A DNA stretch of 5,634 bases from Desulfobacterales bacterium (GTDB taxonomy: Bacteria; Desulfobacterota; Desulfobacteria; Desulfobacterales; C00003060), in the NCBI GenBank assembly GCA_030613145.1, contig JAUWMM010000152.1, forward strand, positions 1-5,634. Direction: 5' to 3'. The notes under the pieces are model-generated. The model was not told where the DNA came from. It worked only from the letters and a program-made list of their open reading frames with translations, and searched no databases. The translations under genes and the position numbers were made by a program. This document shows, in pieces, positions 1 through 5,597 of the stretch. Each line of letters starts with the position of its first letter. Position 1 is the first letter of the stretch.

Positions 1-224
1 TGATCGATGAAATCCTTACCCCTGATTCTTCCCGGTTTTGGCCCAAAGATACCTATCGGCCCGGCGGACCCCAGAAAAGCTTTGACAAGCAATATGTGCG
101 AGATTACCTTCTTTCACTTGGCTGGGACAAAAGACCGCCTGCTCCTGAGCTCCCGCAAGAGGTTGTTGAAAATACCCGCAGGAAATATGATGAGGCATTG
201 CTCAGGTTGACGGGCGTGAAATGA
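1..224 (+). CDS. purC: Phosphoribosylaminoimidazole-succinocarboxamide synthase (SAICAR synthetase), 3' end only
   Basis: This is the C-terminal 73 residues of PurC, read from base 3 and ending at the TGA at 222-224; the 5' part lies outside the window. The enzyme joins aspartate to CAIR with ATP to make SAICAR in cytoplasmic de novo purine synthesis. The visible sequence begins [14 protein letters not shown], the conserved DExxTPDSSRF segment near the active site. It continues through [11 protein letters not shown] to a tail with [11 protein letters not shown] and [10 protein letters not shown]. These features match the longer, roughly 300-residue Ade1-like PurC type found in yeast and many bacteria rather than the short E. 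coli type; that comparison is from memory of the family. The next gene on this strand starts 64 bases downstream, with no convincing terminator between them, so read-through into the ParB-like gene is possible. Identification is strong despite truncation. Confidence 0.93.
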   Translation, partial: IDEILTPDSSRFWPKDTYRPGGPQKSFDKQYVRDYLLSLGWDKRPPAPELPQEVVENTRRKYDEALLRLTGVK

Positions 225-230
225 GTGAGT

Positions 231-250
231 GTTGGAGCCAATGCTCCAAT
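231..250 (+). promoter_or_regulatory. Compact hairpin between purC and the ParB-like gene
   Basis: TTGGAGC at 232-238 and GCTCCAA at 243-249 are perfect inverted copies around a four-base CAAT loop. A G-U pair (231/250) would extend the stem to eight pairs. It starts seven bases after the purC stop codon and ends 38 bases before the downstream ATG. No run of T follows, so it is not a standard intrinsic terminator. It could protect the purC mRNA 3' end, tune read-through, or be a protein-binding site; the sequence does not decide between these. Confidence 0.5.
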
Positions 251-288
251 TGTCGCCAACTCCTATATTCGGATAATAACTTGATACC

Positions 289-1281
289 ATGGTAGTTGTT
301 TCTCGGACAATAAAATATGCAGACAAAGTTGTTCCCATTGCCGAAATTGACACAAAAGATGACACCTGCCTATTGGGTCTGCGTACCGACCCAGACGCGC
401 TGCTTGTCTCTATACGGACCTTAGGCCTTATTAATCCACCGTTATTGAGACAGCGGCGGGACTTGAAGTATCAAATCGTATGCGGCTTCCGCCGGATCAT
501 GGCTTGCAACGCTCTGGGCTTGCGTGAAATCAAGGTACGGGTCCTAAAGGAAAGTTTCACTGAGCTAGACGCCCTTAAGCTGGCAATACTCGATAACCGA
601 TCTCACAGGAAGTTAAGCGTTGTCGAACAAGCACAAGGTATTCAAAAGCTCTCTGCCCACCTGCCTCGTCAAAACCGCCTTGAGATGCTCTCCTCATTGC
701 TCGGATTTCCAGAAAACCAGAAGGTATTTAAAAAGATAAAGGCATTGTCTCTACTTCCAGTAGTCATACAAGCAGGTGTAGAGGATGAAATCGTTTCATT
801 TGAAGCAGCAGTCGATTTGAATGGATTTTCCCATGAGGATAGCTTGTCTTTTTTTGAACTTTTCAGGGTACTAAAGCTGAGCCAGAACAAACAAAGGGAG
901 GTCATTACGTTGGTTCAAGAGATAGCGCTACGTGAATACCTTAAACCTGGAGAAGTACTTCAATCCGAGGGAATCAGGACAATCCTGGGGCGGCCTGAGT
1001 TGAATAAAAACGAAAAGGGTTCGAAGGCTAGGGCCTATTTGAAACGGCGCCGGTTCCCGACGCTGACTAAAACTGAAGAAAGGTTTTCAAAAGAACTAAA
1101 GGCCCTAAAGCTGAACGAACATATCAAAATAACCGCACCTCCTTACTTTGAAGGGGGCCCACATAAGCTACGCATGACCTTCAAGAGCTTGAAAGATTTT
1201 AACGAACGCAGAAAGACTCTCGATGCTATGGCCAAAAACCCTGCTCTCAAAAGGCTCCTGGAGCCTTTTGATGATAAGTGA
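289..1281 (+). CDS. ParB/Spo0J-like N-terminal domain protein (330 aa), partner of the SPL-like radical SAM protein
   Basis: The N-terminal half looks like a ParB/Srx-fold domain. It has a helix with SIRTLGLINPP (41-51), then IVCGFRRIMACNALG (63-77), the counterpart of the ParB GERRxxA nucleotide/DNA-binding box with E replaced by F. After that comes ILDNRSHRKLSVVEQA (100-115), matching the linker helix of ParB proteins. Residues about 130-180 resemble the helical DNA-binding domain of ParB/KorB, but the helix-turn-helix is degenerate. The C-terminal part (about 240-330) is basic and helical and I do not recognise it from chromosomal ParB. No ParA ATPase gene or parS-like site is visible, so chromosome segregation is unlikely. 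The start is ATG 289: two in-frame stops lie just upstream (274-279), but no good ribosome binding site is seen, which fits coupled translation. The next gene starts three bases after this stop, so the two products probably work together, presumably on DNA. The fold call is fairly secure; the function is unknown. Confidence 0.8.
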   Translation: MVVVSRTIKYADKVVPIAEIDTKDDTCLLGLRTDPDALLVSIRTLGLINPPLLRQRRDLKYQIVCGFRRIMACNALGLREIKVRVLKESFTELDALKLAILDNRSHRKLSVVEQAQGIQKLSAHLPRQNRLEMLSSLLGFPENQKVFKKIKALSLLPVVIQAGVEDEIVSFEAAVDLNGFSHEDSLSFFELFRVLKLSQNKQREVITLVQEIALREYLKPGEVLQSEGIRTILGRPELNKNEKGSKARAYLKRRRFPTLTKTEERFSKELKALKLNEHIKITAPPYFEGGPHKLRMTFKSLKDFNERRKTLDAMAKNPALKRLLEPFDDK

Positions 1282-1284
1282 GGC

Positions 1285-2388
1285 ATGATTTCCAGGCTAT
1301 ACATCGATGAAGCGGTCATGCACCATCCTGTTGTTGGCGCTGTCCAAAAATCCCTCCCCGCCATCCCGGTCTCTGTTGTGCCTGACGCGGTGAAGGTACA
1401 CGAAGCCCTGGCTGCTATGAAAGACCCCATTGCCGCTGGAAAACGTATGCTCTTTCTTACCCGCAACAGGGGGCCATTTATAAAAAAATGTCCCGGTACT
1501 AAATCGTATACCTGTTGCGGCTACCAAATCCTTCATATAGGAACCTACTGCACTATGGACTGTGCCTACTGCATACTACAGGCCTACTTTCACCCTCCAT
1601 TCCTCCAGTATTTTGTGAATCAAGAGAGGCTCTTTAAAGAACTGGACGACATCGTCAGTTCAAGGAAACCCCCATTTCATAGGATCGGCACCGGGGAATT
1701 TACCGACAGCCTGATATGGGAACCATGGACTGAGCCTTCTAGATCCCTGGTTCCCTATTTTGCTCAACAGGACCGGGTCGTGCTGGAGTTGAAAACAAAG
1801 ACAAGTTCAGTTGAAAACCTCAGGGGATTGGAACACAACAAAAAGACCATTGTAGCCTGGTCCCTCAATCCCCCGGCCATTATCCGCAATGAGGAACGTG
1901 GCACCGCCAGTATGAGGGCACGTCTGAGGGCTGCCGCTCAGTGTGAGGCATGGGGGTATCCCCTGGCTTTTCATTTTGATCCTTTGATCTTGTACGAGGG
2001 TTGTGAAAAGGACTATGAAAAGTTGGTAAGAGAGCTTTTTACAAGCGTGTCGGCCCAAAACATTGTCTGGATTAGTCTTGGCTCCTTTCGCTTCATGCCG
2101 TCCTTGAAACCGATCATCAGGAAACGATTTCCAAAATCGAGAATCATATACGGTGAGTTTATTCCGGGTCTGGATGGCAAAATGAGATATTTCAAGCCAC
2201 TGCGCATCGAACTCTATAGAAAAATGGCAGCCTGGATCAGGGCGCTGGCCCCTGATGTGATGCTCTATTTTTGCATGGAGGACCAGGAGGTATGGAAAAG
2301 GGCCCTGGGTTTCATACCAGAAGATCGAGGTGGATTACCCAGAATGCTGGATGAAAGTGCCGCACGGCATTGTGGGGTAGTCATTTAG
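1285..2388 (+). CDS. Radical SAM protein of the spore photoproduct lyase (SPL) superfamily, non-canonical
   Basis: The 367-residue protein carries the radical SAM CX3CX2C motif as C89-T-M-D-C93-A-Y-C96, which should bind a [4Fe-4S] cluster and S-adenosylmethionine. Colinear matches to Bacillus SPL, from memory, run along the protein: CAYCILQ; GTGEFTDS (135-142); AWSLNPPAIIRNEERGT (191-207); GYPLAFHFDPLILYEG (224-239); the RKRFPKSRI block (279-287); and MLYF near 329. Canonical SPL splits the thymine dimer of UV-damaged spore DNA. Here the position of its hydrogen-donor cysteine (C141 in B. subtilis) is E138, and the second relay tyrosine after the cluster is I97; Y95 is kept. Additional cysteines C69, C77 and C78 lie just before the cluster, and about 37 residues extend past the SPL end. 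The start at 1285 retains the family-like N-terminus ISRLYIDEAV; ATG 1318 is an alternative. It begins three bases after the ParB-like gene, so the two are probably co-translated. Superfamily assignment is strong, substrate unknown. Confidence 0.88.
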   Translation: MISRLYIDEAVMHHPVVGAVQKSLPAIPVSVVPDAVKVHEALAAMKDPIAAGKRMLFLTRNRGPFIKKCPGTKSYTCCGYQILHIGTYCTMDCAYCILQAYFHPPFLQYFVNQERLFKELDDIVSSRKPPFHRIGTGEFTDSLIWEPWTEPSRSLVPYFAQQDRVVLELKTKTSSVENLRGLEHNKKTIVAWSLNPPAIIRNEERGTASMRARLRAAAQCEAWGYPLAFHFDPLILYEGCEKDYEKLVRELFTSVSAQNIVWISLGSFRFMPSLKPIIRKRFPKSRIIYGEFIPGLDGKMRYFKPLRIELYRKMAAWIRALAPDVMLYFCMEDQEVWKRALGFIPEDRGGLPRMLDESAARHCGVVI

Positions 2389-2390
2389 GG

Positions 2391-2426
2391 ATTGATGATT
2401 GAGGGATTGAGGAATTGAGGAATTGG
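2391..2426 (+). repeat. Short tandem repeat of ATTGAGGA-type units
   Basis: About four and a half units follow the stop codon of the SPL-like gene: ATTGATG, ATTGAGGG, ATTGAGGA, ATTGAGGA, ATTGG. The unit is seven or eight bases and slightly degenerate. It fills most of the spacer before the nuclease gene. It offers an in-frame TTG at 2415 that extends the nuclease frame upstream but is unlikely to be the true start. Confidence 0.75.
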
Positions 2427-2433
2427 TCAATAA

Positions 2434-2440
2434 CGGAGTG
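2434..2440 (+). promoter_or_regulatory. Probable ribosome binding site of the nuclease gene
   Basis: CGGAGTG contains GGAG at 2435-2438, 12 bases before ATG 2451. This favours ATG 2451 as the start, because the alternative TTG at 2415 lies inside the tandem repeat. The spacing is a little long, so the call is moderate. Confidence 0.45.
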
Positions 2441-2450
2441 CCTAAAGTCA

Positions 2451-3077
2451 ATGAAAACCCGATTTGCAATTTGTCTATTCTTTCTGCTGACCCTTTCAGG
2501 GCTTTATGGAGTTGCTTCAGCCTCTTCGTTTCACCGGGTGCGGTGGGTGGACGATGGGGATACTGTTGTACTTGCTGATGGTAGGCGAGTGCGATTTATC
2601 GGAATCAACGCCCCGGAGGTGGCCCACGAAAACAGCCCTGCAGAAAGGTTCGGCCCTGAGGCCGGAGATTTTAACCGGAAGTTGGTACTTAAGAAGAAGG
2701 TTCGCCTGGAGTTTGACCGGAATAAATACGATCAGTATGGGCGTGTGCTGGCCTACATCTTTTTGCAGGACGGCACCTTTGTTAACGCTGAGTTGTTAAA
2801 GGGCGGGTACGCCTACTATGTATTTCGCAGGCCAAACAAAAAATACGATCCACTCCTACTGCGTTGCCAGCGCAAAGCCATGTCAAAAAAGGTGGGAATG
2901 TGGCAGTGGTTTCCGGATCAAAAAGGCCCCTTCCTTGGTAATAGCCATTCAAGACGCTTCCACCGGATGATGTGTAACTTTGGAAAAGCCACATCCACCA
3001 AACACCGAATCTTTTTCAAGAATAAATACGAGGCCCTTTGGGCAGGTTACAGTCCATGCAAGAGTTGCAATCCGTGA
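2451..3077 (+). CDS. Exported thermonuclease-family (staphylococcal nuclease-like) protein with C-terminal Cys/His cluster
   Basis: The 208-residue product starts with a signal peptide: KTR, a hydrophobic stretch (about 5-20) and an AxA site (22-24), so it probably acts outside the cytoplasmic membrane. The mature N-terminal part is an SNase OB-fold domain: DDGDTVVLADGRRVRFIG holds the calcium-binding DGDT (35-38), and R48, E56 and R98 correspond to catalytic R35, E43 and R87 of staphylococcal nuclease. The position of metal ligand D40 is Asn in GINAPE, a common variant. Such enzymes cut DNA and RNA phosphodiester bonds using calcium. The C-terminal 45 residues (GNSHSRRFH, C175, then PCKSC with C203 and C206) form an Ada-like small metal-binding module often attached to bacterial nucleases; H171 may also bind metal. 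The chosen start gives a clean signal peptide and has a GGAG upstream; TTG 2415 would add 12 unlikely residues. It follows the SPL-like gene by 62 bases on the same strand, so it may be transcribed with it, though its exported location suggests a separate job. Confidence 0.88.
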   Translation: MKTRFAICLFFLLTLSGLYGVASASSFHRVRWVDDGDTVVLADGRRVRFIGINAPEVAHENSPAERFGPEAGDFNRKLVLKKKVRLEFDRNKYDQYGRVLAYIFLQDGTFVNAELLKGGYAYYVFRRPNKKYDPLLLRCQRKAMSKKVGMWQWFPDQKGPFLGNSHSRRFHRMMCNFGKATSTKHRIFFKNKYEALWAGYSPCKSCNP

Positions 3078-3087
3078 CCCAACAAAC

Positions 3088-5160
3088 TTACTCTGGGCTC
3101 TTGGCCCGTTCTATGATCTTTGGGACGATCTGAGCCGGCACCTCTTCGTAGTGGTCAAACTCGGTCGTAAATGCCCCCCTGCCACCGGTCATGGAGGTGA
3201 GATCAGGAGAATAGCTCAAGATCTCGGCCATGGGTACCCGGGCGCGGATGACCTGCCTTTTGCCCTTAGTATCCACACCAAGGACCTTACCTCGCCTGCC
3301 GTTCAAATCTCCTATGACATCACCCATGTAGTCCTCGGGCACAGTGACGCTCAGGTTCATGATTGGCTCAAGAAGTGTAGGGTTGGCATCTTGGAAGCCC
3401 TTCTTAAAACACATAGATGCTGCAATCTTGAATGCCATCTCAGAAGAGTCCACATCGTGGGACTTGCCGTCATGGAAGCGCACCTTTACATCCACAACAG
3501 GATAACCAGCAAGCACTCCGGACTGCATGGCCTCAACAAGACCCTTTTCCACTGCCGGCACAAAGTTGCGGGGAACGTTCATGCCCGTCAGGGCCACATC
3601 GAACTCAAAGCCTTTACCCTCTTCAAGGGGAAAGATATCAAAATGTACCTCGGCAAACTGACCTCTTCCACCTGACTGTTTCTTATGCCGGTATATTACT
3701 TCCTTAACCGACCGCTTGATGGTCTCCTTATAAGGAATTTTGGGGGTTTTCAGGTTCACCTCTACTCCGAACTTACGCTTGAGTTTTTCCATAACGGTCT
3801 CCAGGTGGATCTGACCAATACCCGAGATGATAATCTCTCTGGTTTGCTGGTCCCGGTCTAGCCTGAGGGTGGGATCCTCCTCCAGCATCCGGGAAAGGGA
3901 AATGAACACCTTATCCTCATCCTTCTTGGACCTGGGCTCTATTGCGTAGGACATAAGGGTAGGCAAGGGCTCAACACTCTCAAAGCGTATCTTGTTCGAC
4001 TCATCACACAGGGTGTTCCCCGTGGTAGTTTCTTTTAGTTTGGCAACAGCTACGATATCGCCAGGACCTGCCTGGGAAACACTCTCCTGCTCCCTTCCGG
4101 CCAACTTAAGAAGTTGGCCGTATCGCTCCTTGGTTTCCTTGGTTGCATTGTAAAAGGACCCGTCCGCCCTCACGGTTCCGGAATAGACCCTGAAGATACT
4201 GAGTCTTCCGGCGTACGGGTCGGCAATCGTTTTGAAAACCAGGGCAGAAAATGGCTCATCCGGAGCGGGACGGCGCTCCACACTTTCTCCTGAAAGAGGG
4301 TCTATGCCAACCTTTGGACCGCGGTCAAGAGGAGACGGGAAACAATCACTTATGAAATCCATCATGCGGTCTATCCCAATATTTCTGGTCGCAGAACCGC
4401 ACATCACAGGCACAAAAGCACGGGCAAGGGTTCCGGCGCGCAGCCCCCCCATGAGTTCCTCGATGGTAAGGGGGTGACCGTCCAAATATTTTTCCAAGAG
4501 TGCATCATCGGCTTCAGCAATATTTTCAATCAGGGCCTCCCGCTCGGTCGCCACCTGGTCTTGAATCTCTGCGGGAATCTCCCCAACCTTCGATTTTCCA
4601 GCCTTTTCGTAAAAATAGGCCTTTTGGCTGAGAAGATCGACGACTCCTTTAAAGTTTTCCTCTGTACCTATAGGCAACTGCAAAAGAATCGGTTTTGGGT
4701 TAAAGATCTCGGCCAGATTCTTCAGAGTTCCGAAAAAATCAGCCCGATCACGATCCATCTTGTTGATAAAAACCACCCTTGGCATCTCGATCTGGTCTGC
4801 AAATTCCCATGCCTGTTCGGTCTGCACCTTAACTCCGTCGATTGCCTCTACCACTACAATAGCGCTATCAGCCGCCTGGAGGCAGGTCCGTGCGTCAGAG
4901 AAAAAGTTGGCGTCTCCGGGTGTATCCATTATATTGACCTTGTGTTTTTTCCAGGTATACTGATGGAAGGCCGTGCTGATGCTTGTATGCCGCCGCACTT
5001 CTTCAGGCTCAAAATCCATTACGGTATTGCCCTCTTCCACACTTCCCAAACGCTTGGTAACCCCAGCGCCAAACAGTAAACTTTCTGCCAGGGCGGTCTT
5101 GCCTGCTCCCCCATGGCCAACCAGTCCGATGTTTCTCAATTCGTTGACAGATTCACTCAT
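3088..5160 (-). CDS. fusA: Elongation factor G paralogue, EF-G-2 type
   Basis: A complete 690-residue translation GTPase with the full EF-G layout: G domain (1-about 275), domain II (about 302-395), III (about 400-475), IV (about 478-596) and V (about 600-680). The P-loop is GHGGAGKT (15-22), G3 is DTPGD (79-83), G4 is NKMD (133-136) and G5 is GSA (255-257). Domain IV carries QSGGRGQFAEVHF, and the C-terminal part has GYPVVDVKV, HDVDSSEMAFKIA and EPIMNLSV, all typical of EF-G. The P-loop differs from the housekeeping AHIDAGKT, switch I reads RRHTSI, and the catalytic His of DTPGH is replaced by Asp83. These point to the EF-G-2 subfamily, whose members bind ribosomes but often hydrolyse GTP slowly and whose cellular role is unclear. 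No ribosomal protein or tuf gene is adjacent, unlike the str operon copy. The start has a strong AGGAG five bases upstream. Family is certain; translocation activity is not. Confidence 0.95.
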   Translation of the reverse strand: MSESVNELRNIGLVGHGGAGKTALAESLLFGAGVTKRLGSVEEGNTVMDFEPEEVRRHTSISTAFHQYTWKKHKVNIMDTPGDANFFSDARTCLQAADSAIVVVEAIDGVKVQTEQAWEFADQIEMPRVVFINKMDRDRADFFGTLKNLAEIFNPKPILLQLPIGTEENFKGVVDLLSQKAYFYEKAGKSKVGEIPAEIQDQVATEREALIENIAEADDALLEKYLDGHPLTIEELMGGLRAGTLARAFVPVMCGSATRNIGIDRMMDFISDCFPSPLDRGPKVGIDPLSGESVERRPAPDEPFSALVFKTIADPYAGRLSIFRVYSGTVRADGSFYNATKETKERYGQLLKLAGREQESVSQAGPGDIVAVAKLKETTTGNTLCDESNKIRFESVEPLPTLMSYAIEPRSKKDEDKVFISLSRMLEEDPTLRLDRDQQTREIIISGIGQIHLETVMEKLKRKFGVEVNLKTPKIPYKETIKRSVKEVIYRHKKQSGGRGQFAEVHFDIFPLEEGKGFEFDVALTGMNVPRNFVPAVEKGLVEAMQSGVLAGYPVVDVKVRFHDGKSHDVDSSEMAFKIAASMCFKKGFQDANPTLLEPIMNLSVTVPEDYMGDVIGDLNGRRGKVLGVDTKGKRQVIRARVPMAEILSYSPDLTSMTGGRGAFTTEFDHYEEVPAQIVPKIIERAKSPE

Positions 5161-5165
5161 GAAAA

Positions 5166-5174
5166 CTCCTCTCC
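5166..5174 (-). promoter_or_regulatory. fusA: Ribosome binding site of the EF-G gene
   Basis: On the minus strand the sequence reads GGAGAGGAG, followed by TTTTC and the ATG. AGGAG lies five bases from the start codon, which is near-ideal spacing and fixes ATG 5160 as the start. Confidence 0.85.
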
Positions 5175-5202
5175 AATCATTGATTTTTCTTACAAGATTT
5201 CC

Positions 5203-5223
5203 GGGCGGGCATAAAGTCCGCCC
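5203..5223. repeat. GC-rich palindromic element in the EF-G leader
   Basis: GGGCGGGC (5203-5210) and GTCCGCCC (5216-5223) pair around an ATAAA loop, giving an eight-pair stem with one mismatch (G-U if the + strand is transcribed, A-C if the - strand is). It lies 42 bases upstream of the EF-G ATG, so it would form in the mRNA leader. No T-run follows on either strand, so it is not a normal intrinsic terminator. The shape, with flanking CTAC on one side, resembles dispersed REP-like palindromes common in spacers of this bacterial group; that is from memory and not tested. Confidence 0.5.
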
Positions 5224-5423
5224 CTACCCTCTCTAAATCCATAATCCATCAGGGCCAGGAGTTCTAAATCAGCGACCCGAAATACCTTAGAGTGTACTAT
5301 GTGAGGAAGGTTATACCTATATTTTGGATTAGAAAAAATCAACCACAAAATTCCGGTAGCACCGGTCGGTCGTTGGTCCGCCGGATGCGCCTGTGAACCA
5401 AGCCTGTTTTATCTAAAGTGATC

Positions 5424-5450
5424 GGTTCCAGGTTCAGGGTTCAAGGGTTA
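5424..5450 (+). repeat. Heptamer tandem repeat, GGTTCAR type
   Basis: Three units, GGTTCCA, GGTTCAG and GGTTCAA, are followed by a partial GGGTTA. The seven-base period is exact for the three full units. A TGAACC at 5394-5399 is an inverted copy of the unit core. It is a simple intergenic repeat of unknown role. Confidence 0.7.
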
Positions 5451-5499
5451 TAGTCTACTGATATCCTTAACTTTATAATACAACGCTCAGATTAGCCTC

Positions 5500-5518
5500 T
5501 TTCACCCATTGGGTGAAA
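5500..5518. promoter_or_regulatory. Perfect 19-bp palindrome, candidate operator
   Basis: TTTCACCCATTGGGTGAAA consists of 9-bp arms, TTTCACCCA and TGGGTGAAA, around a single central T, with no mismatch. The odd-length symmetry fits a dimeric repressor or activator site better than an RNA hairpin, since the loop would be too tight. On the minus strand it lies about 19 bases upstream of an AT-rich TATTATAA (5474-5481), a position where bound protein could control a promoter firing towards the EF-G gene. The cognate regulator is unknown. Confidence 0.5.
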
Positions 5519-5577
5519 CATAACATTCGCCCCTATTGACGCGTTATTCTTTTGTTAACAGCCAGTTAGGGCTCTTC

Positions 5578-5596
5578 AACCGTGAACCGTGAACCG
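5578..5596 (+). repeat. Heptamer tandem repeat, AACCGTG
   Basis: AACCGTG, AACCGTG and AACCG are exact copies in tandem. Read on the other strand the unit is CACGGTT, close in core sequence (GGTTC) to the repeat at 5424-5450, so the two repeats face each other across about 130 bases. Confidence 0.7.
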
Positions 5597-5597
5597 C

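Larger units (their letters stand above)
5161..5597. other. Non-coding spacer upstream of the EF-G gene
   Basis: No open frame here looks like a protein. The stretch holds the EF-G leader, a GC-rich hairpin (5203-5223), a CCGGT-AGC-ACCGG inverted repeat (5353-5365), two heptamer tandem repeats and a 19-bp palindrome. A weak minus-strand promoter is possible at 5316-5342: TTGATT (complement of 5337-5342) and TATAGG (complement of 5316-5321) with a 15-base spacer. A second, AT-rich box TATTATAA lies near 5474-5481, beside the palindrome. Neither promoter is convincing by eye. Confidence 0.6.

Noticed and set aside
1285..2388. Calling the radical SAM gene splB
   Set aside because: The canonical donor cysteine is missing and there is no sporulation context, so the symbol would imply an activity that is not supported.
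2415..2450. TTG at 2415 as the nuclease start
   Set aside because: It lies in the tandem repeat and would place 12 residues in front of a clean signal peptide; ATG 2451 has a GGAG upstream.
3048..3058. GCCC-TTT-GGGC inverted repeat within the end of the nuclease gene as a terminator for the EF-G gene
   Set aside because: The stem has only four pairs and no T-run follows on the minus strand.
2980..3675. Long plus-strand open frame across the 3' half of the EF-G gene
   Set aside because: It is the antisense shadow of a clearly conserved EF-G sequence and has no recognisable domain.
4474..5079. 201-codon plus-strand open frame opposite the EF-G G domain
   Set aside because: It overlaps highly conserved EF-G motifs on the other strand and its translation matches no family I recognise.
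5175..5185. AATCA-T-TGATT palindrome just upstream of the EF-G ribosome binding site
   Set aside because: Five-base AT-rich arms are expected by chance and there is no supporting context.
5353..5385. CCGGT/ACCGG and TCCGG/CCGGA repeats as a recombination site such as attC
   Set aside because: Arms are only five bases, no integrase or cassette core sites are present, and the arrangement does not match an attC structure.
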